A stretch of DNA of 64,000 bases from Polaromonas sp. (GTDB lineage Bacteria > Pseudomonadota > Gammaproteobacteria > Burkholderiales > Burkholderiaceae_C): assembly GCF_029945685.1 (NCBI RefSeq), contig NZ_JAQSDA010000007.1, positions 186,001 to 250,000 on the forward strand. Reading direction: 5' to 3'. The notes beneath the pieces were generated by a model. It was not told the origin of the DNA. It worked only from the letters and a program-made list of their open reading frames with translations, and made no database searches. Every line of letters starts with the position of its first letter. Positions within the stretch are counted from its first letter, which is position 1. This document shows, one piece after another, positions 27,401 through 35,936 of this stretch. The translations under genes and the position numbers were made by a program.

Positions 27401-28505
27401 CCGGGCGCAGGACGCCATCATGGTTCGCAACCTGGACAGAACCCTTCGTTTCTGGAACAAGGGCGCGGAGCGCCTTTACGGCTGGACCTCTGACGAGGTG
27501 CTCGGCAAAACCATGGACCAGCTGATGTACCGCGACCCGCAGGTGCTGGTTGACGCCATGAACCAGACCCTGGCCAATGACGGGGACTGGACCGGGGAGA
27601 TGGAGCAGGTGGCGCGGGACGGCACGACAGTCAGCATTGAGGCGCGCTGGACGGTGGTGCGCGACGAGCAGGGCCAGGTCAACGGCGTGCTGGGCATCAA
27701 CACCGATATCCGCGAGCGCAAGCGGGCGCGCGAGGAAATCCTGCAACTCAATGCCAGTCTGGAAGACCGGGTTCAGCAGCGCACCGGCCAGCTCGAGTTT
27801 GCCAACAAGCAGCTTGAGGCCTTTTCCTATTCGGTGTCGCACGACCTGCGCACGCCGCTCAGTTCCATCGGGGGGTTCAGCAACCTGCTGGCCCGGGAGC
27901 TGGAGGACGGCGCGGCGGGTGAACGCAGCAGGCACTACCTGGCCCGCATACGTGCCGGCGTGGCGCAGATGGGCGAGCTGATCGACGCGCTGCTGTCACT
28001 GGCCCAGGTCTCGCGTACCAGCCTGCGCTGGGAGAGCGTCAACCTGAGCGCCATGGCGCAGAAGATACTGGAGGGTTGCCGCGAGCGTGAGCCTCACCGC
28101 ACGGCCGTGCTCGACATCCAGCCCGAATTGATGGTCCAGGGTGATGCACGCCTGCTGCTGCAGGTACTGGACAACCTGCTGGGCAACGCCTGGAAGTTCA
28201 GCAGCCAGCAAGCGCAAACCCTGATCGAGTTCAGGCGCGAGCAAGGCCCTGGCGGTGAGGTCGTGTACGTGGTGCGGGACAACGGCGCGGGGTTTGACAT
28301 GGCCTATTCAGAAAAGCTGTTCGGCGCTTTCGAGCGGCTGCACAACGTCGCGGAGTTTGCCGGAACCGGCATTGGCCTGGCGACGGTGCACAGAATCATC
28401 ACGCGTCACGGTGGGCGGGTGTGGGCCGAATCCGCGCCGGGGCGCGGCGCTGCGTTCTACTTCACCCTGGGCGACGCCCCTGCCGGGGGGCTGGACGACG
28501 CCTGA
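24435..28505 (+). CDS. Large membrane sensor histidine kinase with multiple PAS and GAF domains
   Basis: A protein of 1356 residues; AAAGGA lies just upstream of the ATG at 24435 (an ATG 15 codons earlier is possible). Order: TM1 about 10-31, an extracytoplasmic Cache-like sensor to about 275, TM2 280-302, HAMP 302-355, PAS 373-495, GAF 505-655, PAS 665-785, GAF 797-958, PAS 985-1095, HisKA with His1136 in YSVSHDLRTPLS, and HATPase about 1232-1348 (GNAWKF, DNGAGFDMAYSEKLFGAFERLH, GTGIGLATVHRI). There is no receiver domain and no response-regulator gene beside it. The transmitter is closely like those of the kinases at 30150 and 49726. Its last 49 bp overlap a convergent gene. Confidence 0.9.
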   Translation: MLSSLGLRTRLLVLIVVALLPVLALFAWVAADKQSDALKLARSTLQSQALLAAASQQSQVEAIKQLLGDLASAPSIKGRLPGLCSEYLRNLHAVHPQYTDLGVVNLDGTVLCHSDASVVGADASARPFFKRVLASRQFSIGDYGTGRRSGQAGVGFAAPVQDNAGALSGMVFAALGVQAFAPLLVQEMPTPGASMVLTDRQGTILATQPAMPGAVGSLQKDASIRAFLQAPRAGIVEARDGDGEQRVYAFAPVSGPAAGALFVAVSMTRARISAEPTEVLALELAVLLAAVMTGMACAWVMGKRLIVNPASAMLREADELASGNLAARIELGPLYQGELGHLAQTFNRMAESLERSHHQRDASLARIGKERGMLDMIINSMSEGVLAVDVEGRFLLFNAAAKRFFPVDAAGMSLADWRADHEVVLLDGKTVCAPHNRPLSRAIRGESVDNWDVLLRRPGVRDHVLRNNVRPLHDEAGQLVGGLVVFSDITERKFTEEFLRDQEQVLELIAYGVSLPQALEAIVGLIEGRSANSLCSILLREGPRLRHGAAPSLPAAFNRQIDGLEIGEDAGACGTAAFRKKPVVVEHFASDPLMRNYRELGREFDLQSCWSTPVLSAAGEVLATFAIYHHTPYTPRAADQALVDTAVRLARIAIERARAEAALLGSEARFRELAENIKDVFYNRDFATGRFLYISPAYETLWRRRREELYATPEAYRESIHPDDREVEAQTKHLQATGATTDLEYRIVRPDGEVRWIRDRSYPVLNEAGAVERIVGIARDVTGRKRADRELARTNRALQMLSRCNQALTRIDDEAELLLQVCQLAVEVGGYRMAWVGYAQDDADRTIKPMAHAGQEEGYLARVRLTWDADQPTGRGPAGQTIRSGQASVSENIAQGANQFYWSEEAAEQGYRSAVFLPLCDTHRAFGLLGLYSESLEKLAPEEIRLLQDMADNLAFGIGSLRARLERQRSQEAVRLAAAQVREQASLLDRAQDAIMVRNLDRTLRFWNKGAERLYGWTSDEVLGKTMDQLMYRDPQVLVDAMNQTLANDGDWTGEMEQVARDGTTVSIEARWTVVRDEQGQVNGVLGINTDIRERKRAREEILQLNASLEDRVQQRTGQLEFANKQLEAFSYSVSHDLRTPLSSIGGFSNLLARELEDGAAGERSRHYLARIRAGVAQMGELIDALLSLAQVSRTSLRWESVNLSAMAQKILEGCREREPHRTAVLDIQPELMVQGDARLLLQVLDNLLGNAWKFSSQQAQTLIEFRREQGPGGEVVYVVRDNGAGFDMAYSEKLFGAFERLHNVAEFAGTGIGLATVHRIITRHGGRVWAESAPGRGAAFYFTLGDAPAGGLDDA

Positions 28506-29053
28506 GGGCGGTCTGGCTGCAAGGTCTCACGCAGCTTGTCCGCCTTGTCGGCGTCGAATGCGCCTTCGGCGCGGGCCAGCACGTCGCCCTGCCGGTTGAT
28601 CACCACCGCATAAACCTCGTCGGTTCCGCGCAGGCCGGCGGAGCGGACAAAACGCTCTCGGTCGGTGAATACCGGCATCAGTCTCGTGCGCTCGGTGTCC
28701 GCCGGGTAGTTGCGCAGGAGTTTGGTCTCAATGGCGCTGCGAGCGGCGGTGTTGCCCGGGTCGTCGAGAACCGGCATGCGCAGCCAGGTGATCGAGGGAT
28801 CGGCATGCAGGTTCAGGCCCTGGATCCAGCTGTCAATGTGGGCGCGCTGGCTGCTGCGAAAAGTGATGAGGGCCAGTGTCCGCTCGGCCGGCAGGCCGCC
28901 AGGCACCGCCATGGTCTGCTGGGCCAGGGTGCGTGCCATGAACGAGGGCAGCTGGCCCATGACACTGTTGTCATTGGGCGCTGCCAGCGCCAGGGCCAGT
29001 GCGGCAGAGACGGCCAGCAACCAGGCCACAGAGCCGGTCCAGGTGGTTTTCAT
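28457..29053 (-). CDS. Exported hypothetical protein, possibly thioredoxin-like
   Basis: A protein of 198 residues starting MKTTWTGSVAWLLAVSAALALALA, a signal peptide or membrane anchor. The rest has alternating strands and helices (ERTLALITFRSSQRAHIDSWIQGL, SITWLRMPVLDD, VYAVVINRQGDVLARAEGAFDADKADKLRETL) that suggest a thioredoxin-like fold without the CxxC. No characterised family is recognised. The 3' end overlaps that of the large kinase gene on the other strand by 49 bp. It is divergent from the TetR gene at 29273, with a candidate operator between. Confidence 0.7.
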   Translation of the reverse strand: MKTTWTGSVAWLLAVSAALALALAAPNDNSVMGQLPSFMARTLAQQTMAVPGGLPAERTLALITFRSSQRAHIDSWIQGLNLHADPSITWLRMPVLDDPGNTAARSAIETKLLRNYPADTERTRLMPVFTDRERFVRSAGLRGTDEVYAVVINRQGDVLARAEGAFDADKADKLRETLQPDRPQASSSPPAGASPRVK

Positions 29054-29208
29054 GGTCTCGTGCTCCATCAGGAAGAAACAGGATGCCAGTGCCACACGGC
29101 ATCAGCCACGCAAGGCAAGAGTAGGCAAGAGAATGCAAGATACATGCGCGCCACCCGAAGAGGCGCAACGATTGGGAATAAAGTGTCAGAAACTGTAAGG
29201 TTCAATTG

Positions 29209-29223
29209 TGACTGTACGGTAGA
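29209..29223. promoter_or_regulatory. Candidate TetR operator between divergent genes
   Basis: TGACTGTACGGTAGA has an imperfect palindromic core (ACTGTACGGT) of the kind used by many TetR regulators. A wider inverted repeat, GTGACTG (29208-29214) and CAGTCAC (29232-29238), overlaps it. It lies about 50 bp upstream of the TetR gene. Confidence 0.45.
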
Positions 29224-29272
29224 AAATAGATCAGTCACTCCCGATTCAGACGAGAGCGGCTAAAATATCGAC

Positions 29273-29929
29273 ATGACTACCTCTTCTACCGCGTCGGCCG
29301 TCAAGGCAAGGCCCGCTGCGCATGGCGGCCCCAAAATCTCTTTCAAGGCGCAAATGCTGGCGGCCCGCGAGGATGCCATTGTGAAGGCGGTCAACCGGCT
29401 GCTGGCGGAAAAGGGCTTTGACCTGATGACGGTGGACGAGGTGGCTGCCGATGTGGGCATTGCCAAGGCCAGCCTTTACAAGCATTTCCCCAGCAAGGAA
29501 GACCTCGCTGCAGCGGCCATGGTGCGCGTGGTGGGGCTGGCGCAGGCCTTTCTGGCCAGCCTGCCCCCGGACGCCCAGCCCCTGGCGCAGCTCAAGGCGA
29601 TGGTGCGCTGGATGCTGCAGCTTCAGCTGGCCGGAGAAATGCCCTCACTGCCGCACCAGAACTCGAGCCTGCGCACCACGCTGATGAACAACAAGGCCTA
29701 CCTCGACGGGCTGGTGCGTATCAGCGACCAGATTGGTGGCTGGATAGAACGGGCGCAGAAAGACGGCTCCCTGAGCACCAGCATTCCGCCGATTCTGGTG
29801 CTCTACACCTTGTATGCCCGGGCCTGCGACCCGGTGCTGGAGTTCCTGCGGGCCGGCGGTCAGCACAGTGATGAAGACATCATGGAGCTGGTGATTCGCA
29901 CCTGCTTCGAGGGACTCTGCTCGCGCTAG
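29273..29929 (+). CDS. TetR/AcrR-family transcriptional regulator
   Basis: A protein of 218 residues. After a short basic tail, residues about 35-85 are the helix-turn-helix domain: EDAIVKAVNRLLAEKGFDLMTVDEVAADVGIAKASLYKHFPSKEDLAAAAM. The C-terminal domain (about 100-218) carries no recognised ligand motif. It is divergent from the exported hypothetical gene, which is the obvious local target. Confidence 0.92.
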   Translation: MTTSSTASAVKARPAAHGGPKISFKAQMLAAREDAIVKAVNRLLAEKGFDLMTVDEVAADVGIAKASLYKHFPSKEDLAAAAMVRVVGLAQAFLASLPPDAQPLAQLKAMVRWMLQLQLAGEMPSLPHQNSSLRTTLMNNKAYLDGLVRISDQIGGWIERAQKDGSLSTSIPPILVLYTLYARACDPVLEFLRAGGQHSDEDIMELVIRTCFEGLCSR

Positions 29930-30149
29930 GCACTGCAAAGCCGGCGGCCCCCCGGTGTTCGCAAAAGCCGGAATTTGAATTACATTGTGTAGTCCTTTGG
30001 TGTCTACTGTCCCTGTGGGTCAGCCTTCCGGTAAAAGGCAACTCGCTTCAACCCATGAGGTCGTCCGCTTTGCGCATCAACCCGCCCCAGCCGGCGCCTG
30101 ACGTGGCCGTGCCGCACGACCGCGTCTCACAGGTGGTGCCGTACCGGCC

Positions 30150-32765
30150 ATGACGCGTCAACTGGCGCCCTCGGACCCGCAGTCCGTCCGAAGCCAGCAC
30201 CTGGCGATGGCCATGGCGGCGCTGGCCCTGGTGCTTGGCCTGCTTTTCACCGGCGTGGGCGTTTCCTTGTTGAACAACACGTTCCGGAGCCAGGCGAAGG
30301 AGCGTTTCGACCAGTTGGCAGACCGTGTCCAGAACGATGTGCAGGACCGCCTGAACGCCCCGCTGCGTGGTCTGCGCGGCGCCGCCGGGGTCTATGCGGC
30401 CAGCAACTCGGTCGAGCGGGGAGAGTTCCGCGCCTATGTGCAGTTCAGCGAACTGGGGCGCGACTTTCCGGGCGTGAGCGGCTTTGGCTTCATGGCCCGG
30501 GTCCTGCGGGATGACCTGGACCGCTTTGTCGCCGCCGAACGCGCCGACGACGAGCCGGCTTTCGCCGTCAGCACCATGCCCGGCTCGCCAACCACCAGCA
30601 TGGCGACCGACCTGTATGTGGTGAAGTTCATGGAACCGCAGGCCCGCAACCAGGCGGTTCTGGGCCTGGACGTGGGGGCGGACCCTGTCCGGCGCGAGGC
30701 CATCGAACGTGCCGTGGCGACGGGCGAGCCCACCCTGACCAGAAAAACCATCCTCGTGCAGGATCCGCAGCAAAGGCCGGGATGGGTTTACCTTTTGCCG
30801 GTTTACCGCGCGGGTGGTGACATCTCCACGCCGGCGCAACGCCAGGCGCTCCTGATTGGCGTGCTGTTTGCGCCCATGGTGGTCAACGAGGTGTTGCAAG
30901 GGGCGGTCGAGGCCACCCAGGGGCAGGCGTATTTTGAGCTCTTTGACGCGGAACAGGTGAACGCCCAGACGCTGGTTTACGACCAGAGCCGGCATCTGGC
31001 GGCAGTCCGGGGCGAGTCTGCGCCGAACGACGCTGCCGGACGTCTTTTCAGCACCTTCCGGCCGGTGTCGGCTGGCGGGCGCACCTTGACCTTGCGGGTC
31101 AGCACCACGCCTGCGTTTGAAGCCGAGGCAGGCAGCCTCATGCCTGTCTTGCTGGGGCTGAGCGGGGTGTTGCTGAGCCTGCTGCTGGCCTTGTGCATCT
31201 GGCTGCTCGGCAGCAGCCGGGCCCGCGCGCTGTCTGTGGCCCAGCGCATGACACTGGACCTGGCCCGCGAGCAGCAGCGTCTGCTCAGCATTGTGGAGGG
31301 GACCAATGTCGGCACCTGGGAGTGGAATCTGCAGACGGGGGAAGCCCGCTTCGACGAACGCTGGGCGGCCATCAGCGGCCGCGCGCTCGACGAGTTGCGC
31401 CCCCTGAACATCCAGACCTGGCGCTCCCTGACGCATCCCGGGGACCTGCTCCACGCCGATCGGCTGCTTGAGCAGCACTTTGACGGCAGGACGCCCTACT
31501 TTGACTGCGAGGTGCGACTGCGCCACAAGGACGGCCGCTGGATCTGGGTGCTGTTGCGCGGCCGCGTCTGCGCATGGGTGGGCAACCGCCAGCCGGCGCT
31601 GATGGCGGGCACCTTGATGGACATCACCGAACGCCAGACCGCCCAGCTGGCCCTGCGCAACAGCGAGGAGCACTTCCGCCAGCTGTTCGAAACCAGCCTC
31701 GAATGCATTTTGCAGACCCGACCGGATGGACGGGTGCTCAATGCCAACCCCGCCGCCTGCGAGCTGTTTGGCATGAGCGTGGAGGAGTTGCGCGAGCGCA
31801 GCCGGGGCGGGCTGGTGGACCCTGGCGACGCACGTTTGCAGGCGCTGCTCGATGAACGCCAACGCGAAGGCAAGGCGCGCGGGGAGCTGCGCATGGTGCG
31901 CGGCGACGGGACGACCTTCGAGTGCGAGCTGTCGTCGTCGATCTTCCTGGATTCGAACAACGTGCCCTGCGCCAACATTGTCTTGCGCGACATCACCGCC
32001 CGCAAGCGTTCGGAAGCAGGCATCGCACGGCTCAACGCCGAGCTGGAGCAGCGGGTGGGGCGGCGGACCGCCCAGCTCGAGGCGTCCAACCGGGATCTGC
32101 AGGAATTTGCCCACTCGGTGGCCCATGACCTGCGTCAGCCCTTTATTGCGATTGGCGGCTTCAGTGGCCTGCTCGAGCGCCGGGTGACGGACGACCGCGC
32201 CAGGCATTACATCGACCGCATCAAGGCCGGCGTCAGGCAGGCCGGGGAGCTGACCGAAGCCCTGCTGGCGCTGGCCAACCTGTCGCGCGTGCAACTGCGT
32301 GTGCAGATGGTGGATCTCAGCGCCGTCGCGCACAGTGTGATGGGCGCCCTGCAACAGGAAGACCCTGCGCGCGCGCGCCGCATCAGCATCGAGGAGGGCC
32401 TGGTGGTGCAGGCCGACGCGATGCTGCTGCGGCTGGTGATGCAGGAGCTGCTGGGCAATGCCTGGAAATTCACATCGCGGCAGCAGCACACCGAGATCAG
32501 TTTTGGCCGGCAGTCCGCGCCAGCGGGCGACGGGCAAGCCGTCTACGTGGTCTGCGACAACGGTGAGGGTTTTGACATGGCCCATGTCGACAAGCTGTTT
32601 CGCAGCTTCCAACGTCTGCACGCTCCGCAGGATTTTCCCGGCGCGGGCGTGGGGCTGGCCAACATCCAGCGCATCATTGCGCGCCATGGCGGGCAGATCT
32701 GGGCAGAGTCGGCCCGTGGCGCGGGCGCCCGCTTCTTCTTCACGCTGGGCAGCCCCGCGGCGTAA
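30150..32765 (+). CDS. CHASE-domain sensor histidine kinase
   Basis: A membrane protein of 871 residues. TM1 is about 20-41. A periplasmic CHASE domain follows (FDQLADRVQNDVQDRL, RGLRGAAGVYAAS, FPGVSGFGFMARV), then TM2 about 331-355, PAS 377-497 (VGTWEWNLQTGEARF, a PAS_3 type), PAS 505-620, HisKA with His659 in HSVAHDLRQPF, and HATPase about 740-868. CHASE domains sense small extracellular ligands such as cytokinin-like or amino-acid-like molecules; the ligand here is unknown. There is no receiver domain and no regulator gene adjacent. A repeat copy lies 18 bp beyond the stop. Confidence 0.9.
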   Translation: MTRQLAPSDPQSVRSQHLAMAMAALALVLGLLFTGVGVSLLNNTFRSQAKERFDQLADRVQNDVQDRLNAPLRGLRGAAGVYAASNSVERGEFRAYVQFSELGRDFPGVSGFGFMARVLRDDLDRFVAAERADDEPAFAVSTMPGSPTTSMATDLYVVKFMEPQARNQAVLGLDVGADPVRREAIERAVATGEPTLTRKTILVQDPQQRPGWVYLLPVYRAGGDISTPAQRQALLIGVLFAPMVVNEVLQGAVEATQGQAYFELFDAEQVNAQTLVYDQSRHLAAVRGESAPNDAAGRLFSTFRPVSAGGRTLTLRVSTTPAFEAEAGSLMPVLLGLSGVLLSLLLALCIWLLGSSRARALSVAQRMTLDLAREQQRLLSIVEGTNVGTWEWNLQTGEARFDERWAAISGRALDELRPLNIQTWRSLTHPGDLLHADRLLEQHFDGRTPYFDCEVRLRHKDGRWIWVLLRGRVCAWVGNRQPALMAGTLMDITERQTAQLALRNSEEHFRQLFETSLECILQTRPDGRVLNANPAACELFGMSVEELRERSRGGLVDPGDARLQALLDERQREGKARGELRMVRGDGTTFECELSSSIFLDSNNVPCANIVLRDITARKRSEAGIARLNAELEQRVGRRTAQLEASNRDLQEFAHSVAHDLRQPFIAIGGFSGLLERRVTDDRARHYIDRIKAGVRQAGELTEALLALANLSRVQLRVQMVDLSAVAHSVMGALQQEDPARARRISIEEGLVVQADAMLLRLVMQELLGNAWKFTSRQQHTEISFGRQSAPAGDGQAVYVVCDNGEGFDMAHVDKLFRSFQRLHAPQDFPGAGVGLANIQRIIARHGGQIWAESARGAGARFFFTLGSPAA

Positions 32766-32782
32766 GTTGTTTGCAGGAGGGC

Positions 32783-32837
32783 GCTATGTTTTATATAGCT
32801 GGGTACGCCCGCCACATATGGGCTAAGCCTAGATTTT
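32783..32837 (+). repeat. Interspersed repeat R1, copy 5 (overlapping a gene end)
   Basis: GCTATGTTTTATATAGCTG, then TACGCCCG, then TGGGCTAAGCCTAGATTTT. It lies between two convergent genes and supplies the last residues (about IKI) and the TAG stop of the metallophosphoesterase on the other strand. Confidence 0.75.
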
Positions 32838-33674
32838 TATCAATAAATCGGGCTTGAATCCGTCCTGTTCACCCTTGCGGGCGTAACCCAGCGGATTGGC
32901 CACCACCCGGCAGCCGTTTTTGACGTAGTCGTTGGGGCAATGCAGGTGACCGTGCAGCCACAGCTGCGCCTGTGCCAGCAGATCGTCCAGCGCATTGCAG
33001 AACCCCGCCGTGCCGGGCGCCAGGCCGTAGCGCGGGTCGCCGCTGAGCAGGCTGGGCGCAAAGTGCGTGACGACCACGGTCGGGCCGTCGAACGGGATCG
33101 CCAGCGCCTGCCGCAGCCAGGCCTGGCTTTGCAGCCCGAGTTCGCGTACGGCATCGGCCAGCATGGGCTGGCCGTCCCGGAAGGCGTGGTTTTTGCGAAG
33201 GTAGAAATTGGCGGCGCGAAAGGCCTTGTCACGCGCCTTCAGGACCTCGTCTGGGGTCAGGCTGCCGCCAGTCGCCTGCGCCGCCGTCAGTGCGTCAAAG
33301 TCGGTCCACAGGGTACAGCCGACAAAACGGACGCCTTGCCACTCAATCGCCTGGCGCTCCAGCCAGACCAGGCCCAGCCGCTCACAGGTCTCGCGCAGGC
33401 GTGTGTGGGTACTCTCAAAGTCCTGTCCGTCGTACTCGTGGTTGCCCGGCAGAAAAAAAACCGGCGTGGGCCATGCCGCGCCGCGCTGCGCCACCGGCAG
33501 GGGAGAAAAGCGGGCGAGGCCGAAGTCGCTGTCGTGCAGCTCTTCCAGCAGCGATCCCGGCTGGTAGGAGCCGATATCACCTGCCAGCACCAGCAGGTCA
33601 GCACCGGGGGCGGGTTGGGCCGGGAAATGCGGGTTGGATTCAAGGTGCAGGTCGGACAGAAGCTGGATGTTCAC
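32829..33674 (-). CDS. Calcineurin-like metallophosphoesterase
   Basis: A soluble protein of 281 residues. The metal-binding motifs of the family are visible: SDLHLE near the N terminus, VLAGDIGSY (GD), FLPGNHEYDG (GNHE), VVTHFAPS (TH) and WLHGHLH (GHxH). Two-metal phosphodiesterase or phosphatase activity is likely; the substrate is unknown. I chose a GTG start at 33674 giving VNIQLLSDLHLE, because homologues begin close to this strand. An ATG at 33707 would add 11 residues. Repeat R1 copy 5 covers the last codons. Confidence 0.88.
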   Translation of the reverse strand: MNIQLLSDLHLESNPHFPAQPAPGADLLVLAGDIGSYQPGSLLEELHDSDFGLARFSPLPVAQRGAAWPTPVFFLPGNHEYDGQDFESTHTRLRETCERLGLVWLERQAIEWQGVRFVGCTLWTDFDALTAAQATGGSLTPDEVLKARDKAFRAANFYLRKNHAFRDGQPMLADAVRELGLQSQAWLRQALAIPFDGPTVVVTHFAPSLLSGDPRYGLAPGTAGFCNALDDLLAQAQLWLHGHLHCPNDYVKNGCRVVANPLGYARKGEQDGFKPDLLIKI

Positions 33675-33898
33675 CTCACCGATTGTGCAGGAAGCCGGAG
33701 TCGGCAAGGGTCGGCGGCGTCTTGTCTGTCCGGGGATAGTCCACGGGCGCCGGAGGGCGGAAAGCCCTGCCCATGCCAGCTGGCAGGCTAACTATGCGTT
33801 CTGTGCATGGATATTGGCCCATACCGGGCTTGTAAACCTAGGGAAAACCCTTAATGTGGAGGTATCGCAATTTTCCGCCGCTGATTGGCGCCCATGAC

Positions 33899-34075
33899 AT
33901 GTACACGCTTCTTTCGCAGGTCTTCCGTTTTCTTCCTTTCCCCAGCGCCGTGGCGCCGGTTCACGGGGTGGCCCACAACCTGATGGAGCGTGCCGAAGCC
34001 CGTGCCGGACGCAACCCGCAGCAGGCCCTGGAGCTGCGCCGTGCGGCGCGCGCTTACCTCAGCGTGGTGCGCTAA
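33899..34075 (+). CDS. Small conserved-looking hypothetical protein
   Basis: A protein of 58 residues starting MYTLLSQVFRFLPFPSAVAP. The second half, MERAEARAGRNPQQALELRRAARAYLSVVR, is an amphipathic, Ala/Arg-rich helix region. This helix and its VVR ending are reminiscent of a small Comamonadaceae protein, though I cannot confirm it without a search. It is convergent with a LysR gene that ends 69 bp away. Function unknown. Confidence 0.6.
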   Translation: MYTLLSQVFRFLPFPSAVAPVHGVAHNLMERAEARAGRNPQQALELRRAARAYLSVVR

Positions 34076-34144
34076 CGATTCCTGAAGCTTGATGCCGGCC
34101 CGGGTGCCCGCGAGGCCCGACCGTTGCTGCCTCGTTCGGCGGCG

Positions 34145-35125
34145 TCAGCCTGAAAAGGCCTTGTCGGCGGCCCGCACCAGTGCCTGGCGCAGCCAGACAT
34201 GGGCGCCATGCTGCTGGGAGCGGCGGTGCCACACCGCATCGACGTGCACCGGGGACACGTCAAAGGGCAGCGGCCGCAGCACCAGTTGTTCGGCGATGCC
34301 GGTGACCCGCACAAAGTGGCGGGGCAGCACGGTGAGCAGATTGGAGTTGGCGACCACCCGGCCGGCGGTGAAGAACTGGTTGACGGTCAGCACCACCTTG
34401 CGTTCGCGGCCCAGCGACGCCAGTGACTCATCAATGAACCCGTAGGCGCGGCCGGAAAAACTCACCAGCATGTGGCGCGCTGCGCAAAACCGGTTCAGTG
34501 TGAAAGGGCCGCTGGCCAGCGGGTGGCCGGCGCGCATCACGCACACATATTCGCCGTCATACAGCCGCTGGTGCAGGAAAGGCATGACCTCGCCGCTCTG
34601 GGCACGGGCCGTCAGGTCCGCCAGCACGGCGGGAAAGTAGCCGATCGCCAGATCGCAGGCTTCCTCGTCCAGGAGTTTGCGCGGATCGCGTGTCGTCAGC
34701 GGCACCACGCGGATGGACACCCCCGACGCCTCATGCTCCATGATGTCCACCAGTCCGGGTATCAGCTCGGCGGCAGTTGCGTCGGCCATGGCCAGCACAA
34801 AGGTGGAACGGGCTTCGCCGGGCACGAAGGTGCTGGGAATGAGCGACTCCTGCAACTGTTGCAGCGCTTCGCGCACGGCCGGCCAGATCGCGAGCGCGCG
34901 GGGCGTGGGCGCCATGCCCTGGCCACTGCGCTGTACCAGCTCGTCGCCCAGCGTTTCGCGCAGGCGGCGCAGCGCATTGCTGACGGCCGGCTGTGTCAAC
35001 GACAAGTTGCGTGCCGCCCGTGTCAGGCTGCGTTCGGCCATGACCTCGTCAAACACGCGAAGCAGGTTCAGGTCGAGGGTGCGGAAGTTCGGTGGGTTCA
35101 CGAGGTAAGCCTGCGTCGGTCTCAT
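34145..35125 (-). CDS. LysR-family transcriptional regulator
   Basis: A protein of 326 residues. The N-terminal winged helix-turn-helix spans about 15-75 (LDLNLLRVFDEVMAERSLTRAARNLSLTQPAVSNALRRLRE). The rest is the PBP2-type effector domain, with FVLAMADATAAELIPGLV at its start; this wording is that of the NodD/LinR-like subgroup. The gene is divergent from the hypothetical membrane protein gene at 35257. A 14-bp perfect palindrome lies in the shared upstream region. Confidence 0.93.
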   Translation of the reverse strand: MRPTQAYLVNPPNFRTLDLNLLRVFDEVMAERSLTRAARNLSLTQPAVSNALRRLRETLGDELVQRSGQGMAPTPRALAIWPAVREALQQLQESLIPSTFVPGEARSTFVLAMADATAAELIPGLVDIMEHEASGVSIRVVPLTTRDPRKLLDEEACDLAIGYFPAVLADLTARAQSGEVMPFLHQRLYDGEYVCVMRAGHPLASGPFTLNRFCAARHMLVSFSGRAYGFIDESLASLGRERKVVLTVNQFFTAGRVVANSNLLTVLPRHFVRVTGIAEQLVLRPLPFDVSPVHVDAVWHRRSQQHGAHVWLRQALVRAADKAFSG

Positions 35126-35179
35126 GTCGTCGAAGTTATCACCTTAGTGAATATATCTAATCACAAAGATAAAGTTGAA

Positions 35180-35193
35180 TAACACTAGTGTTA
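35180..35193. promoter_or_regulatory. Perfect 14-bp palindrome between divergent genes
   Basis: TAACACTAGTGTTA is a perfect palindrome in the AT-rich region between the LysR gene (start 35125) and the gene at 35257. It is a candidate binding site for the LysR protein or another dimeric regulator. Confidence 0.5.
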
Positions 35194-35256
35194 ACCCTAA
35201 TATCTCCTTGTGCCCAAGCCAATACCGGCCATGGTGCACTCATCAGGGGAACCATC

Positions 35257-35793
35257 ATGACCAGCTTTGTCAACATCAACTATCCCGCCGAACATCCCGG
35301 TGTGGTCCGCTTTGAGTCTGCGGTGGGCGCGGCCCGTGAGCTGCGCAAAGGCTTTGACAGTACGCGTGGCCTCGCGGGCCTGTTGCTGGCGGCCATCGTG
35401 GCGGCCATGGTGGTGGTGGCCGACCAGCTTGTCGAGAACTGGGCTGAGGGCCACTTGCTGGTAGTCTGGGTCGCCATGTGGGCGGTCGCTTTCTCCGTCA
35501 TGGCCCTGTTTGCGGGGACGGCCCGCCAGTTGGCGGCGCGAGTGCTGACCGCACTAGATGCCTGGTCCAGCGCCATTGCCCAGGCACGTGCCGATGTCCG
35601 GCTGTGGGAAGCAGCCAAGGCGGATCCCCGTGTGATGGCCGACCTGCAGGGCGCCATGGCGCGTCAGGAAAACATGGATGAAGCGGCCTCCCTGCCTTCC
35701 GTCGCGGTCGCCGCAGCGGTCAAAGTGCGGGAAGCCAAGCCGATCGACCTTGGCAGCCGCGTGCTGCGCGCTTACCCCAGCTACTACATTTAA
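35257..35793 (+). CDS. Two-helix membrane protein, function unknown
   Basis: A protein of 178 residues; CAGGGGA precedes the ATG at 35257. Two transmembrane segments occur at about 42-60 (GLLLAAIVAAMVVVADQL) and 68-90 (LLVVWVAMWAVAFSVMALFAG). The remaining C-terminal half is helical and soluble and ends RAYPSYYI. No family with a known function is recognised. A strong bidirectional terminator follows. Confidence 0.7.
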   Translation: MTSFVNINYPAEHPGVVRFESAVGAARELRKGFDSTRGLAGLLLAAIVAAMVVVADQLVENWAEGHLLVVWVAMWAVAFSVMALFAGTARQLAARVLTALDAWSSAIAQARADVRLWEAAKADPRVMADLQGAMARQENMDEAASLPSVAVAAAVKVREAKPIDLGSRVLRAYPSYYI

Positions 35794-35829
35794 GGGGTCA
35801 GGCTCGTTCACCGCGCCTGCGTTGCCGCG

Positions 35830-35859
35830 AAAAAAACCACCCGGTTGGGTGGTTTTTTT
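35830..35859. terminator. Bidirectional Rho-independent terminator
   Basis: ACCACCC and GGGTGGT pair around GGTT, with an A-tract on the left and a run of seven T on the right. It serves the gene at 35257 and, in reverse, could also stop transcription after pckG. Confidence 0.9.
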
Positions 35860-35936
35860 GCGTCCGGGCGGCTCGCCCATCACGCCTGTGGCGCAACGCA
35901 GATCATGCGCCGCGCCCTGACTTTTCCGGGGGCCGG

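Noticed and set aside
30055..30153. Short ORF ending in an ATGA overlap with the CHASE kinase start
   Set aside because: No ribosome site and a non-descript product of about 32 residues; the overlap is probably chance, though a leader peptide cannot be fully excluded.
30048..32687. 879-codon frame opposite the CHASE kinase
   Set aside because: Shadow of the kinase; the product is Gln/His-rich without motifs.
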